Position numbers and translations under genes: made by a program. A DNA stretch of 39,524 nucleotides. Source: an uncultured Oscillochloris sp. GTDB lineage: Bacteria > Chloroflexota > Chloroflexia > Chloroflexales > Chloroflexaceae. Where the stretch lies: contig CAISPW010000084.1 of NCBI GenBank assembly GCA_903887465.1, positions 1 through 39,524 of the forward strand. Direction: 5' to 3'. Below are positions 33,265 to 39,524 of the stretch, piece by piece (within the stretch, counting starts at the first letter, position 1; the number at the start of each line of letters is the position of its first letter). The notes below the pieces were generated by a model. It had not been told where the DNA came from and made no database searches. It was given only the letters and a program-made list of their open reading frames with translations.

Positions 33265-33888
33265 TTAATCGGCCGCATCGGCGGTGACAAGGGCCGCCTG
33301 CGCAGCAGTAGCGGTGGCCTGCTGGCGTTGGCGCAGGATATGTTCCTCGGACAGGGTGAGTACGCGGCGGCGGCGCGAGCGCTCCTCAAAGGCAATCACA
33401 ATCGCGCCGATCAGGGCCACGGTGAGCAGGATGCCGGCCACCTCGAACTGGATCAGGAACTCGTTGACGAAGCCGCGCCCAAGCTCCTCCACCCCCGCGA
33501 GCGACTCGGGCGTGCCGGCCGGGCCGGTGGGCAGCGGGAGGTTCCAGTGGTGGCCGACCAGCGTGGGCAGCAGCACGGCGCCGAACAGGCCCAACGAAAT
33601 GATCGCCGCCGCCCACCAGTGCTGCGTGAGCAACCGCTCGCCCTCGCTCGACCGGGTCAGCATGATCGCGAACAGCACCAGGATCGAGATTGCCCCGACA
33701 TAAACCAGCACCTGCACCACGGCGATGAACTCGGCCTCGAGGGTCAGGTAGAGGGCGGCCACCCCGAAGAACGACGCGATCAGCCACAACGCCGCGTGAA
33801 TGACATTGCGTACCGTCACCACCATCATCGCCGCGCCGATGATCAGGGCCGACAGCAGCCCAAAGATGATTTGAATCAGTAGGTCCAT
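33265..33888 (-). CDS. nuoJ: complex I subunit NuoJ
   Basis: 207 residues, about five membrane helices. Conserved VRNVIHAALWLIASFFGVAA, then LEAEFIAVVQVLVYVGAISI (the helix-3 pi-bulge region, GAISILVLFAIML) and a C-terminal cytoplasmic tail of charged and Ala-rich residues (about 165-207). Together with NuoK and NuoA it links the quinone site to the antiporters. Start ATG at 33888. Confidence 0.95.
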   Translation of the reverse strand: MDLLIQIIFGLLSALIIGAAMMVVTVRNVIHAALWLIASFFGVAALYLTLEAEFIAVVQVLVYVGAISILVLFAIMLTRSSEGERLLTQHWWAAAIISLGLFGAVLLPTLVGHHWNLPLPTGPAGTPESLAGVEELGRGFVNEFLIQFEVAGILLTVALIGAIVIAFEERSRRRRVLTLSEEHILRQRQQATATAAQAALVTADAAD

Positions 33889-33900
33889 CGTTCCCCACCG

Positions 33901-33955
33901 TAGGGCCGAAGTATTCGTGCTGTCGCGTAACGATAGCGCGAACGCTTCGGCCTTA
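33901..33955. repeat. imperfect inverted repeat TAGGGCCGAAGTATTCG
   Basis: Arms 33901-33917 and 33939-33955 pair with about three mismatches. Related to the GTAGGGGCGAAGCATTCG arms at 30465. It reaches the stop codon of nuoH. Confidence 0.6.
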
Positions 33956-35284
33956 CACCACGTTGATCAGACTCTCCAGCACCTCGTCGTCCAAGCGTTC
34001 GCGCTCAGCCTGCGAATGCGCGAAGATCCGCGCCAGGTAGAGGTAGGCACCCAGATTCATGGCCAGCGTCACCACAAAGGCCACCGCCCAGCGTACCAGG
34101 GGCGACCAGCCCTCCACAAAGGCGAGACCATCGGCCGCGCCCCACTTCGTCAGCGCCACCCAGACCGCCGCGCTGATCACATTCACCAGGGTCAGCGGGA
34201 TCAGGAACTTCCAGCCGAAGTCCATCAACTGGTCGATGCGCAGGCGGGCGAAGGCCCCGCGAATCCAGACCATCACAAAGAAGAAGAAGTAGGTCTTAGA
34301 CAGAAAGTAGACCACGCCTAGCACGCCGGCCAGCACATTGAAGACCCAGCCACCCTGCGGGTTCACAGGCGTGATTGCCTGGGCGTAGAGCCAGCCCACG
34401 CCCGGCCCCTGCCAGCCGCCGAAGAAGATGACCGAGGTGATCGCGCAGAGCAGGAAGTTGAGCACATACTGGGCCAGGTAGAACAGGCCGAACTTCATGC
34501 CGCTGTACTCGGTCATATAGCCGGCGACGATCTCCGAGTCGGCCTCGGGGATGTCGAAGGGGGTGCGCTCACCCTCGGCCAGGGCGGCGATAAAGAAGGC
34601 CACGAAGGCCAGAAAGCCCACCGGCGTGAAGATGAACCAGCCCAGCCCCCAGTCCGGCACGCTGGCCACATCTCGGCTGCTGATAAACAGGCCGCCCTGG
34701 TAGCTGATCATATCGACGATTGAGAGGCTGCCCGTGATCAGCACGAGGGCCAGCAGGCTGATCACGGCGGGGATCTCGTAGCTCACCATCTGGGCCACGG
34801 CCCGCATTGCGCCAATCAGGGCGAACTTATTGCTCGACGCCCAGCCGGCCATCAGCAGGCCCACGGCGCTCACCGAGGAGATCGCGAAGAAGAAGAGCAG
34901 GCCGATGTTCAGATCGACCGGCACCATGCCCGGCCCCCAGGGCAGCACGACGAACATAAACATCGTCGGGGCCACCACCACGCAAGGGGCGATGAAGTGG
35001 ACCCAGTGGTCGGCGGCGTCGGGGACGATGTCCTCCTTGGTGAAGATCTTCACGCCGTCGGCCAGGGGCTGGAAGATACCCTCGGGGCCAACCCGGTTCG
35101 GCCCGACCCGGTCCTGCATGCGGGCGATTGCCCGCCGCTCGTACAGGGTCAGGAAGAGCATCTGGAAGGGCGCAATCGCGAAGAGGATCACGGCAACGAT
35201 CAGGTAGCCGATCAGCGCGATCGCCCAACTCGGCCAGTTCCAGCCGAAGGTCGTATTGATCACCTGGTTGACGACATCTTGCAT
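33953..35284 (-). CDS. nuoH: complex I subunit NuoH
   Basis: Membrane subunit that forms the quinone tunnel with NuoB and NuoD. 443 residues, larger than the usual 320-400 because of an inner loop (about 285-330, with GWLYAQAITPVNPQGGW). Visible: YERRAIARMQDRVGPNRVGP, the FQPLADGVKIFTKED motif, MAGWASSNKFALIGAMRAVA with QMVSYEIP, the acidic quinone-site loop AEGERTPFDIPEADSEIVAG and YSGMKFGLFYLAQY. The ATG at 35284 is used. The frame stays open upstream for another 270 bases, but that part lies antisense-frame within the nuoI tail and does not look like NuoH. Confidence 0.95.
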   Translation of the reverse strand: MQDVVNQVINTTFGWNWPSWAIALIGYLIVAVILFAIAPFQMLFLTLYERRAIARMQDRVGPNRVGPEGIFQPLADGVKIFTKEDIVPDAADHWVHFIAPCVVVAPTMFMFVVLPWGPGMVPVDLNIGLLFFFAISSVSAVGLLMAGWASSNKFALIGAMRAVAQMVSYEIPAVISLLALVLITGSLSIVDMISYQGGLFISSRDVASVPDWGLGWFIFTPVGFLAFVAFFIAALAEGERTPFDIPEADSEIVAGYMTEYSGMKFGLFYLAQYVLNFLLCAITSVIFFGGWQGPGVGWLYAQAITPVNPQGGWVFNVLAGVLGVVYFLSKTYFFFFVMVWIRGAFARLRIDQLMDFGWKFLIPLTLVNVISAAVWVALTKWGAADGLAFVEGWSPLVRWAVAFVVTLAMNLGAYLYLARIFAHSQAERERLDDEVLESLINVV

Positions 35285-35324
35285 GAGCTGTTCTCTCGCC
35301 GTAACGGCGTGTGGCGAGCGCCAC

Positions 35325-36344
35325 CTATTCGCTGTTGCCCTGCTCGGCAGCCTTCTTGGCCGCGTTGGCCGCCTTGATCGCCGCCAGCTTGGCCGCCTTC
35401 GCATCGGTCGGGGGCAGCTCGGCGGGCACCTCGGCGGGCGGGGCGGCGGCACCCGCCTGCTTGGCCGCGTTGGCCGCCTTGATCGCTGCCAGCTTGGCCG
35501 CCTTCGCATCGGCTGGGGACAGCTCGACGGGTGCCTTGGCGGGCGGGGCGGCGACACCCTTATTCGCGTTGGTCGCCTTCATCGCCGCCAGCTTGGCCGC
35601 CTTCTCCTCCGGCGTTAGCTTGGCGGCGGGCGCGGCGGGCGCGGCGGGCGCAGGTGCCGCAGCGGCGGGCGCGGCGGCAGCGGCAGCCGCCAGTTCCAGA
35701 CGGCGGGCCTTAATCTTCTCGGTCAGAACCGCCGCAAGGCCGATCACATCGGGGCGACGCTTGATGCTGCCCTGAAGCTTCTTCATGGCCCCGGCCTGCA
35801 CCTCGGCCCAAAGGTCGGGGGCGATGCTGGCGTAGTACGAGATCGGGCGGTTTAGCTGCGCCTTACGCATCGTCAGCGAGACCCGATCCGCAGTGGACAG
35901 TTCATACACATGATCCATCTTGATCGAGTCAAAGGGGCAGACCTCAGCGCAGAACCCGCAGCTCATACAGGCGTCGTACTCAATAATAAACTCCGTCGCG
36001 GCCGGCACCATCTTGCCAGTGACCGGATCCTTCGCCTGCGTGATATGGATCACCTGGGGCGGGCAGATCCGCTGGCACTGGTAGCACCCGGTACACAGCT
36101 CGTGGCCGCTCTCATCATCGTAGAGCAGCACCGGCATGTTCCGGTACGTCTGCGGAAGCGGCAAGCGCTCGTCGGGGTACTCGACCGTGAAGGTGCCGTG
36201 GATCTGGCTGAAGTTTTCGTTCTTGTGGAACGAGCCAGCCCAGTGATCCCAGACCACCTTGAGCCCTTGGATCAGGCCCTGCCCGACGCGCAGTTTCCCC
36301 CGGCGCCGATCCATGACGATGATATTCCCACGCGGTATGTCCAT
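35325..36344 (-). CDS. nuoI: complex I subunit NuoI with a long repetitive Ala/Lys tail
   Basis: Carries the two 4Fe-4S clusters that lead electrons to NuoB. First cluster C84-x2-C87-x2-C90-x3-C94 (CTGCYQCQRICPP), second C126-x2-C129-x2-C132-x3-C136 (CMSCGFCAEVCP). The core ends near residue 218. It is followed by about 120 extra residues: an Ala/Pro stretch and then three copies of a unit around DAKAAKLAAIKAANAAK joined by Pro-rich spacers. The last two copies have a 35-residue period, 105 bases at DNA level (35356 and 35461). Typical NuoI has only 150-220 residues. The tail is Ala/Lys-rich and likely helical, lying on the cytoplasmic side. Start ATG at 36344; 40 bases before nuoH. Confidence 0.94.
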   Translation of the reverse strand: MDIPRGNIIVMDRRRGKLRVGQGLIQGLKVVWDHWAGSFHKNENFSQIHGTFTVEYPDERLPLPQTYRNMPVLLYDDESGHELCTGCYQCQRICPPQVIHITQAKDPVTGKMVPAATEFIIEYDACMSCGFCAEVCPFDSIKMDHVYELSTADRVSLTMRKAQLNRPISYYASIAPDLWAEVQAGAMKKLQGSIKRRPDVIGLAAVLTEKIKARRLELAAAAAAAPAAAAPAPAAPAAPAAKLTPEEKAAKLAAMKATNANKGVAAPPAKAPVELSPADAKAAKLAAIKAANAAKQAGAAAPPAEVPAELPPTDAKAAKLAAIKAANAAKKAAEQGNSE

Positions 36345-36358
36345 CTCGACCCTTATAT

Positions 36359-36400
36359 GGGAGCGATCTGGGGAGGGCCGGCCCTCCCCAGATCGCTCCC
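36359..36400. repeat. 42-bp perfect palindrome between nuoD and nuoI
   Basis: Two 21-base halves (36359-36379 and 36380-36400) are exact complements with no loop; the centre is GGGAGGGCCGGCCCTCCC. Only five bases from the nuoD stop and 15 bases upstream of the nuoI start, where it may also hide the ribosome site. Confidence 0.95.
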
Positions 36401-36404
36401 CCCG

Positions 36405-37514
36405 CTATCGATCGACCTCGCCCATCACGATATCGATACTGCCCAGGATCACCACCACATCGGCGACCTTATAGCCCCGGCACATATCGCCGAGGGGCGT
36501 GAGGTTGATAAACGAGGGCGCGCGCACCTTGTAGCGATAGGGCTTAGTGCTGCCGTCGCTTACCAGATAGAAGCCCAATTCGCCCTTAGGCGTCTCGACG
36601 CGGGCGTAGACATCGCCCACCGGCGGGCGCACATTCTGGCGGGCCTTGGGGTTCATATAGCCGCCCTGCGCGTCGGGCAACTGCTCGATAATCTGCTCGA
36701 TGATCCGCTTGCTCTGGCGCATCTCCTCGATTCGCACCAGGATGCGGTCGTAGACATCGCCCACCGATCCGACCGGCACATCAAAATCGAAGCGGTCGTA
36801 GATGCTGTAGGGCTCGGCCTTACGAATGTCGTAGGCCACACCGGAGCCGCGCAGCACCGGCCCAGTGACGCTATAGGCCAGGGCCAACTCCTGAGGCAGG
36901 ATGCCGATGCCCTCAGATCGCTGGAGCAGGATCTCGTTCTCGCGCAGCAGGCGCTCCATCTCATCGACAAAGCCCGGCATCGCCAGCAGCAGATCCTTCA
37001 GGCGCGGCATAAAGTCGGCCGGCAGATCGCGGGCCACCCCGCCGAAGCGGAAGTAGTTGCACATCAGGCGGGCACCGGAGGCCGACTCGAAGAGGTCGAG
37101 GATCTTCTCGCGCTCGCGCATGCCGAAGGCGAGCTGAGTCTGCCAGGCACCCATATCGTTGATCAGAAAGCCCAGCGCCCCGGCGTGGTTGAGGATGCGG
37201 GTCAGCTCAACCATCAGCACACGGATATACTCGGCGCGCTCGGGCACCTCGATCCCGACCAGTTTCTCCACCGCAATGGCATAGGCGTGGTTATTGGCCA
37301 TCGCGTTGAAGTAGTCCAGCCGGTCGGTATAGGGCATATTCTGCTGGTAGGTGTTCATCTCCGCGAGCTGCTCGTGGTTGCGGTGCAGATAGCCGAAGAC
37401 CGGCTTGAGATCAGTGATCGTCTCACCGTCCACCGTCACCAGCATACGGAACACACCGTGGGTCGAGGGGTGCTGCGGCCCGATATTGATCTGGAGCTCT
37501 TCCGTTTTCAGCAT
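36405..37514 (-). CDS. nuoD: complex I subunit NuoD
   Basis: 49-kDa subunit that shapes the quinone-binding site with NuoB. 369 residues, complete. [20 protein letters not shown] (start), [20 protein letters not shown] (the conserved His and Tyr region at the quinone site), [20 protein letters not shown], then [20 protein letters not shown] and the C-terminal [20 protein letters not shown] and [12 protein letters not shown]. It descends from the large subunit of NiFe hydrogenases but the Ni-binding Cys are missing, as in complex I. The start ATG at 37514 gives the family N-terminus. Confidence 0.97.
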   Translation of the reverse strand: MLKTEELQINIGPQHPSTHGVFRMLVTVDGETITDLKPVFGYLHRNHEQLAEMNTYQQNMPYTDRLDYFNAMANNHAYAIAVEKLVGIEVPERAEYIRVLMVELTRILNHAGALGFLINDMGAWQTQLAFGMREREKILDLFESASGARLMCNYFRFGGVARDLPADFMPRLKDLLLAMPGFVDEMERLLRENEILLQRSEGIGILPQELALAYSVTGPVLRGSGVAYDIRKAEPYSIYDRFDFDVPVGSVGDVYDRILVRIEEMRQSKRIIEQIIEQLPDAQGGYMNPKARQNVRPPVGDVYARVETPKGELGFYLVSDGSTKPYRYKVRAPSFINLTPLGDMCRGYKVADVVVILGSIDIVMGEVDR

Positions 37515-37532
37515 ACCTGAGTAAACCCATCG

Positions 37533-37577
37533 GGGAGGGTTCTCAAAGGAGGGTCAAGCCCTCCCTTGAACCCTCCC
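37533..37577. repeat. imperfect hairpin GGGAGGGTTC type
   Basis: GGGAGGGTTC-TCAA-AGGAGGG pairs with CCCTCCCTTGAACCCTCCC. Fills the nuoC-nuoD gap. Confidence 0.7.
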
Positions 37578-37579
37578 GC

Positions 37580-38101
37580 TTACTCCTCTTCGCCAATATA
37601 CTTATCGCCCTGCTTGGGGAAATCCCTACGCATCGGGAAGCCCTCGAACTCGTCCCACATATAGATGCGACGGAGGAAGGGGTGGCCGACGAACGTGATC
37701 CCGTAGAGGTCGAACGCCTCGCGCTCGTGGAAGTTTGCCCCCGGCCAGTGGGGTGTGAGCGAGGGCACTTGGGGCGACTCGCGTGGCACGCGGGCCTTGA
37801 GCGCCAGGGAGGGGCCGCCCTCGACGTGGTAAAAGCGGTAGACCAATTCAAAGACCCCGTCGGCGAGGTAGTCCACCACACAGATATCGGAGAGGAAGGC
37901 GTAGCCCAGGGTATCGCGCAGATACAGGGCGGCCTCGATGATCCGATCTGCGTCCACCAGCGCATCGGCGGTGGTGAAGGGCGGCGGGGCGTGGCCGTGG
38001 GCGGGCGGCGGGGCGAGGTGCAGCGGGTACGCCTCCTGCAGCAGGCCGGGGAGATCGCGGCCCAGGAGCGCGCGCAGGTCTTCAGCCCTCAGATTAGGCA
38101 T
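37580..38101 (-). CDS. nuoC: complex I subunit NuoC
   Basis: 30-kDa subunit of the connecting module, 173 residues, a single gene (not fused to nuoD). The signature [20 protein letters not shown] is near residues 130-150, followed by [11 protein letters not shown]. The true start is the ATG at 38101: it has GAGGTG upstream and overlaps the nuoB stop by eight bases (ATGCCTAA), so the two are translationally coupled. The longer frame up to 38254 is nuoB in another frame. A His/Pro-rich stretch ([12 protein letters not shown]) sits near residue 35. Confidence 0.95.
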   Translation of the reverse strand: MPNLRAEDLRALLGRDLPGLLQEAYPLHLAPPPAHGHAPPPFTTADALVDADRIIEAALYLRDTLGYAFLSDICVVDYLADGVFELVYRFYHVEGGPSLALKARVPRESPQVPSLTPHWPGANFHEREAFDLYGITFVGHPFLRRIYMWDEFEGFPMRRDFPKQGDKYIGEEE

Positions 38102-38888
38102 CGGACACCTCACCGCGCTTAAGATCATTGGCGGCGATTTCGGGGGACATACCACGAGCCTTGAGGGCGGACTCCAGTTCAATCGCGGGATCCATAATCG
38201 GGAAGCGGCGGGCGATCTGCGGGTGCTCAAGCTGGCCGCTCTTATGCTCGCCATTTTCAGGCGAGGTGTACGGGCTCAACAGCGGCAGGCCGCCCACCGG
38301 ATCCACCAGCTTGCCATCAACCTCAAGGCCCATGGCCCCGAAGGTCGGCACCGGGAAGTCATGCATCTGCGGCTTCTCACCCTTGCCATACCAGCGCAGA
38401 TGGCCAAGCTTCTGGCCGTCGATCTGCTCTTGGAGGGTAATCAGCGCGTGCATCAGCGCCTCGGGGCGCGGCGGGCATCCGGGGATGTAGACATCCACGG
38501 GCAAGAACAGGTCAACCCCGCGCACCACATTGTAGCCGTCGCGGAAGGGGCCGCCGGAGGTGGCGCAGGCACCCATCGAGATCACGTAGCGCGGCTCGGC
38601 CATCTGGTTGTAGAGCCGCACCACCTGGGGCAACATCTTCTTGGTGACGGTTCCGGCGACGATCATCAGGTCGGACTGGCGCGGCGAGGCGCGGAACAGT
38701 TCGGCCCCGAAACGTGCGACATCGTAGCGGCTCAGGCCGAAGGCCATCATCTCAATGGCGCAGCAGGCCAAGCCAAACGACATCGGCCAGATCGATGAGC
38801 GCCGCCCCCAGTTGTAGAAGCGGTTGACCGTCGAGAGGAAGATCCCCTGCTGCTCAAGGTCTTGCTGAAGGTTGTTTACGTCTGCCAT
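38094..38888 (-). CDS. nuoB: complex I subunit NuoB with a C-terminal extension
   Basis: Holds cluster N2, the last electron carrier before quinone. The four ligands are the tandem C42-C43 ([10 protein letters not shown]), C108 (GACATSGG) and C138 ([11 protein letters not shown]). 264 residues; typical NuoB has 160-220, so about 80-100 residues (from about 165, [12 protein letters not shown] onward) form an extra C-terminal region. ATG at 38888 is used, with GGATGGGA upstream; an in-frame ATG at 38897 is also possible. Confidence 0.96.
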   Translation of the reverse strand: MADVNNLQQDLEQQGIFLSTVNRFYNWGRRSSIWPMSFGLACCAIEMMAFGLSRYDVARFGAELFRASPRQSDLMIVAGTVTKKMLPQVVRLYNQMAEPRYVISMGACATSGGPFRDGYNVVRGVDLFLPVDVYIPGCPPRPEALMHALITLQEQIDGQKLGHLRWYGKGEKPQMHDFPVPTFGAMGLEVDGKLVDPVGGLPLLSPYTSPENGEHKSGQLEHPQIARRFPIMDPAIELESALKARGMSPEIAANDLKRGEVSDA

Positions 38889-38910
38889 ATATCCCATCCG
38901 GGGGAGGGCC

Positions 38911-38931
38911 AGGGAGGGCCAAGCCCTCCCT
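38911..38931. repeat. hairpin AGGGAGGGC-CAA-GCCCTCCCT
   Basis: Perfect 9-bp stem with a three-base loop in the nuoA-nuoB gap; shares its arms with the other GGGAGGG hairpins. Confidence 0.75.
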
Positions 38932-38942
38932 GAAATCCACCC

Positions 38943-39299
38943 CTACACCCACTCCAGGGCACCTTTGCGCCACTCGTAGACTAGCCCGGCGAAGAGCATG
39001 ACCAGGAAGACCGCCGCCGCCGCGAAGCCGTACACCCCTAGCTTATGGAAGGCCACGGCCCACGGGTAGAGGAAGACGACCTCAATATCAAAAACCACGA
39101 AGGCCAGGGCGTAGAGGTAGTACTGGGCCTTGAACTGCATCCGGATATCGCCAATCACCTCGAGTCCGCACTCGTAGGTAGATTGCTTCATTGGCGTCGG
39201 TCGTTTGGGGCGGAGGAAGAAGGCGAGAACCAGGGGGGCGAGCGGAAAACCTAGCGAGGCAACGAAGAAAACACCAATAAAGGCATAGTTCGCGAGCAT
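38943..39299 (-). CDS. nuoA: complex I subunit NuoA
   Basis: 118 residues, three membrane helices. The conserved [20 protein letters not shown] and [20 protein letters not shown], including the loop Cys and the helix-2 acidic residues, are present. First gene of the nuo operon, with a strong promoter 45-75 bases upstream and GGAGG before the ATG at 39299. Confidence 0.97.
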   Translation of the reverse strand: MLANYAFIGVFFVASLGFPLAPLVLAFFLRPKRPTPMKQSTYECGLEVIGDIRMQFKAQYYLYALAFVVFDIEVVFLYPWAVAFHKLGVYGFAAAAVFLVMLFAGLVYEWRKGALEWV

Positions 39300-39344
39300 C
39301 GCGGGAGTCCTCCGTGGCTATACAGTACTCAGTTGGGCGCGGGA

Positions 39345-39373
39345 AGTATAGCACAGCATACGGGGCGATGCAA
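39345..39373 (-). promoter_or_regulatory. promoter of the nuo operon
   Basis: Minus-strand TTGCAT (39373-39368), exactly 17 bases, TATACT (39350-39345) with a TGC extension directly before the -10. The best promoter in the window; predicted start near 39338. Confidence 0.65.
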
Positions 39374-39391
39374 AACGGGGCAATGAGACCG

Positions 39392-39524
39392 TTACGTCCT
39401 GGGGACTACCGCGCCGAGGGCCTCAGGGGGCCAATGGAGCATCTGGCCGCGGCAGAGCTGTGCCATGGGCAGGCTGGCCACGTCGTAGCCGGCCAGTTCG
39501 AGCGGGCACTTGCCCCGGATCCGC
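39392..39524 (-). CDS. C-terminal end of an unidentified protein (start outside window)
   Basis: An open frame enters from the right edge and stops with TAA at 39394-39392. The last 43 residues include RGKCPLELAGYDVASLPMAQ and LHWPPEALGAVVPRT. No family is recognised from this fragment. It lies upstream of nuoA on the same strand, about 54 bases before the start expected from the nuo promoter. Confidence 0.45.
   Translation of the reverse strand, partial: RIRGKCPLELAGYDVASLPMAQLCRGQMLHWPPEALGAVVPRT

Noticed and set aside
35285-35557. Longer NuoH start with Arg/Pro repeats
   Set aside because: This part overlaps the nuoI tail in another frame; NuoH homology begins at the ATG at 35284.
35910-37520. 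536-codon plus-strand frame
   Set aside because: Antisense of nuoI and nuoD, both with clear signatures.
1-39524. tRNA or rRNA genes
   Set aside because: I looked for cloverleaf and rRNA-like stretches in the gaps and saw none; the gaps are accounted for by repeats and promoters.

Overview
This is a GC-rich (roughly 60% or more, by eye) chromosomal segment with dense, ordinary bacterial housekeeping genes. The gene content fits a filamentous member of the Chloroflexota, possibly Chloroflexales: a nuoABCDIHJKLMMN cluster with two nuoM genes and no nuoEFG, a Roadblock/MglA cassette, a Thr/Pro-rich membrane-anchored protein, and gaps full of palindromic repeats. The lineage call is inference from gene content. 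No rRNA, tRNA, CRISPR array or intact insertion sequence is visible.

Layout. 1-3335: a dCache-HAMP-GAF membrane sensor running off the left edge (minus), divergent from argS (plus). 3336-7630: a hairpin repeat, a PAS/LuxR gene scar, then dnaB, rplI and gltX (minus). 7631-10509: a stack of intergenic repeats, a GGDEF diguanylate cyclase, a minisatellite hairpin, and a cobalamin-binding regulator carrying the W-x9-EH signature of B12 photoreceptors (minus). 10510-12883: a divergent promoter region, a solitary Dam-type adenine methylase and a GT4 glycosyltransferase (plus). 12884-14619: hpf with a structured leader (plus), convergent with trpC (minus). 14620-18664: a repeat-rich gap, then a minus-strand operon of Roadblock, Roadblock, MglA GTPase, DUF4388 protein and an anchored Thr-rich protein. 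18754-22920: a small HTH protein (minus), then a soluble GAF-PAS histidine kinase, a 51-residue protein, trxB and a small protein with an internal duplication (all plus). 22941-39373: a bidirectional terminator facing a long minus-strand operon that starts at a good promoter near 39360, encodes the 12-gene complex I cluster, and continues into a GT-C type membrane glycosyltransferase. The right edge holds the 3' end of another minus-strand gene.

How the genes work together. The nuo products would form a proton-pumping complex I with four antiporter-like subunits (L, M, M, N) and no NADH-oxidising N module in this locus, so electrons must come from another donor or from NuoEFG encoded elsewhere. 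The Roadblock/MglA set is a polarity or motility switch of the kind used by gliding filaments. The sensor proteins (dCache, cobalamin/light, GGDEF, histidine kinase) point to environment-dependent behaviour. A striking general feature is that most gaps, including those inside the nuo operon, hold a perfect or near-perfect palindrome, and several distinct repeat families recur.
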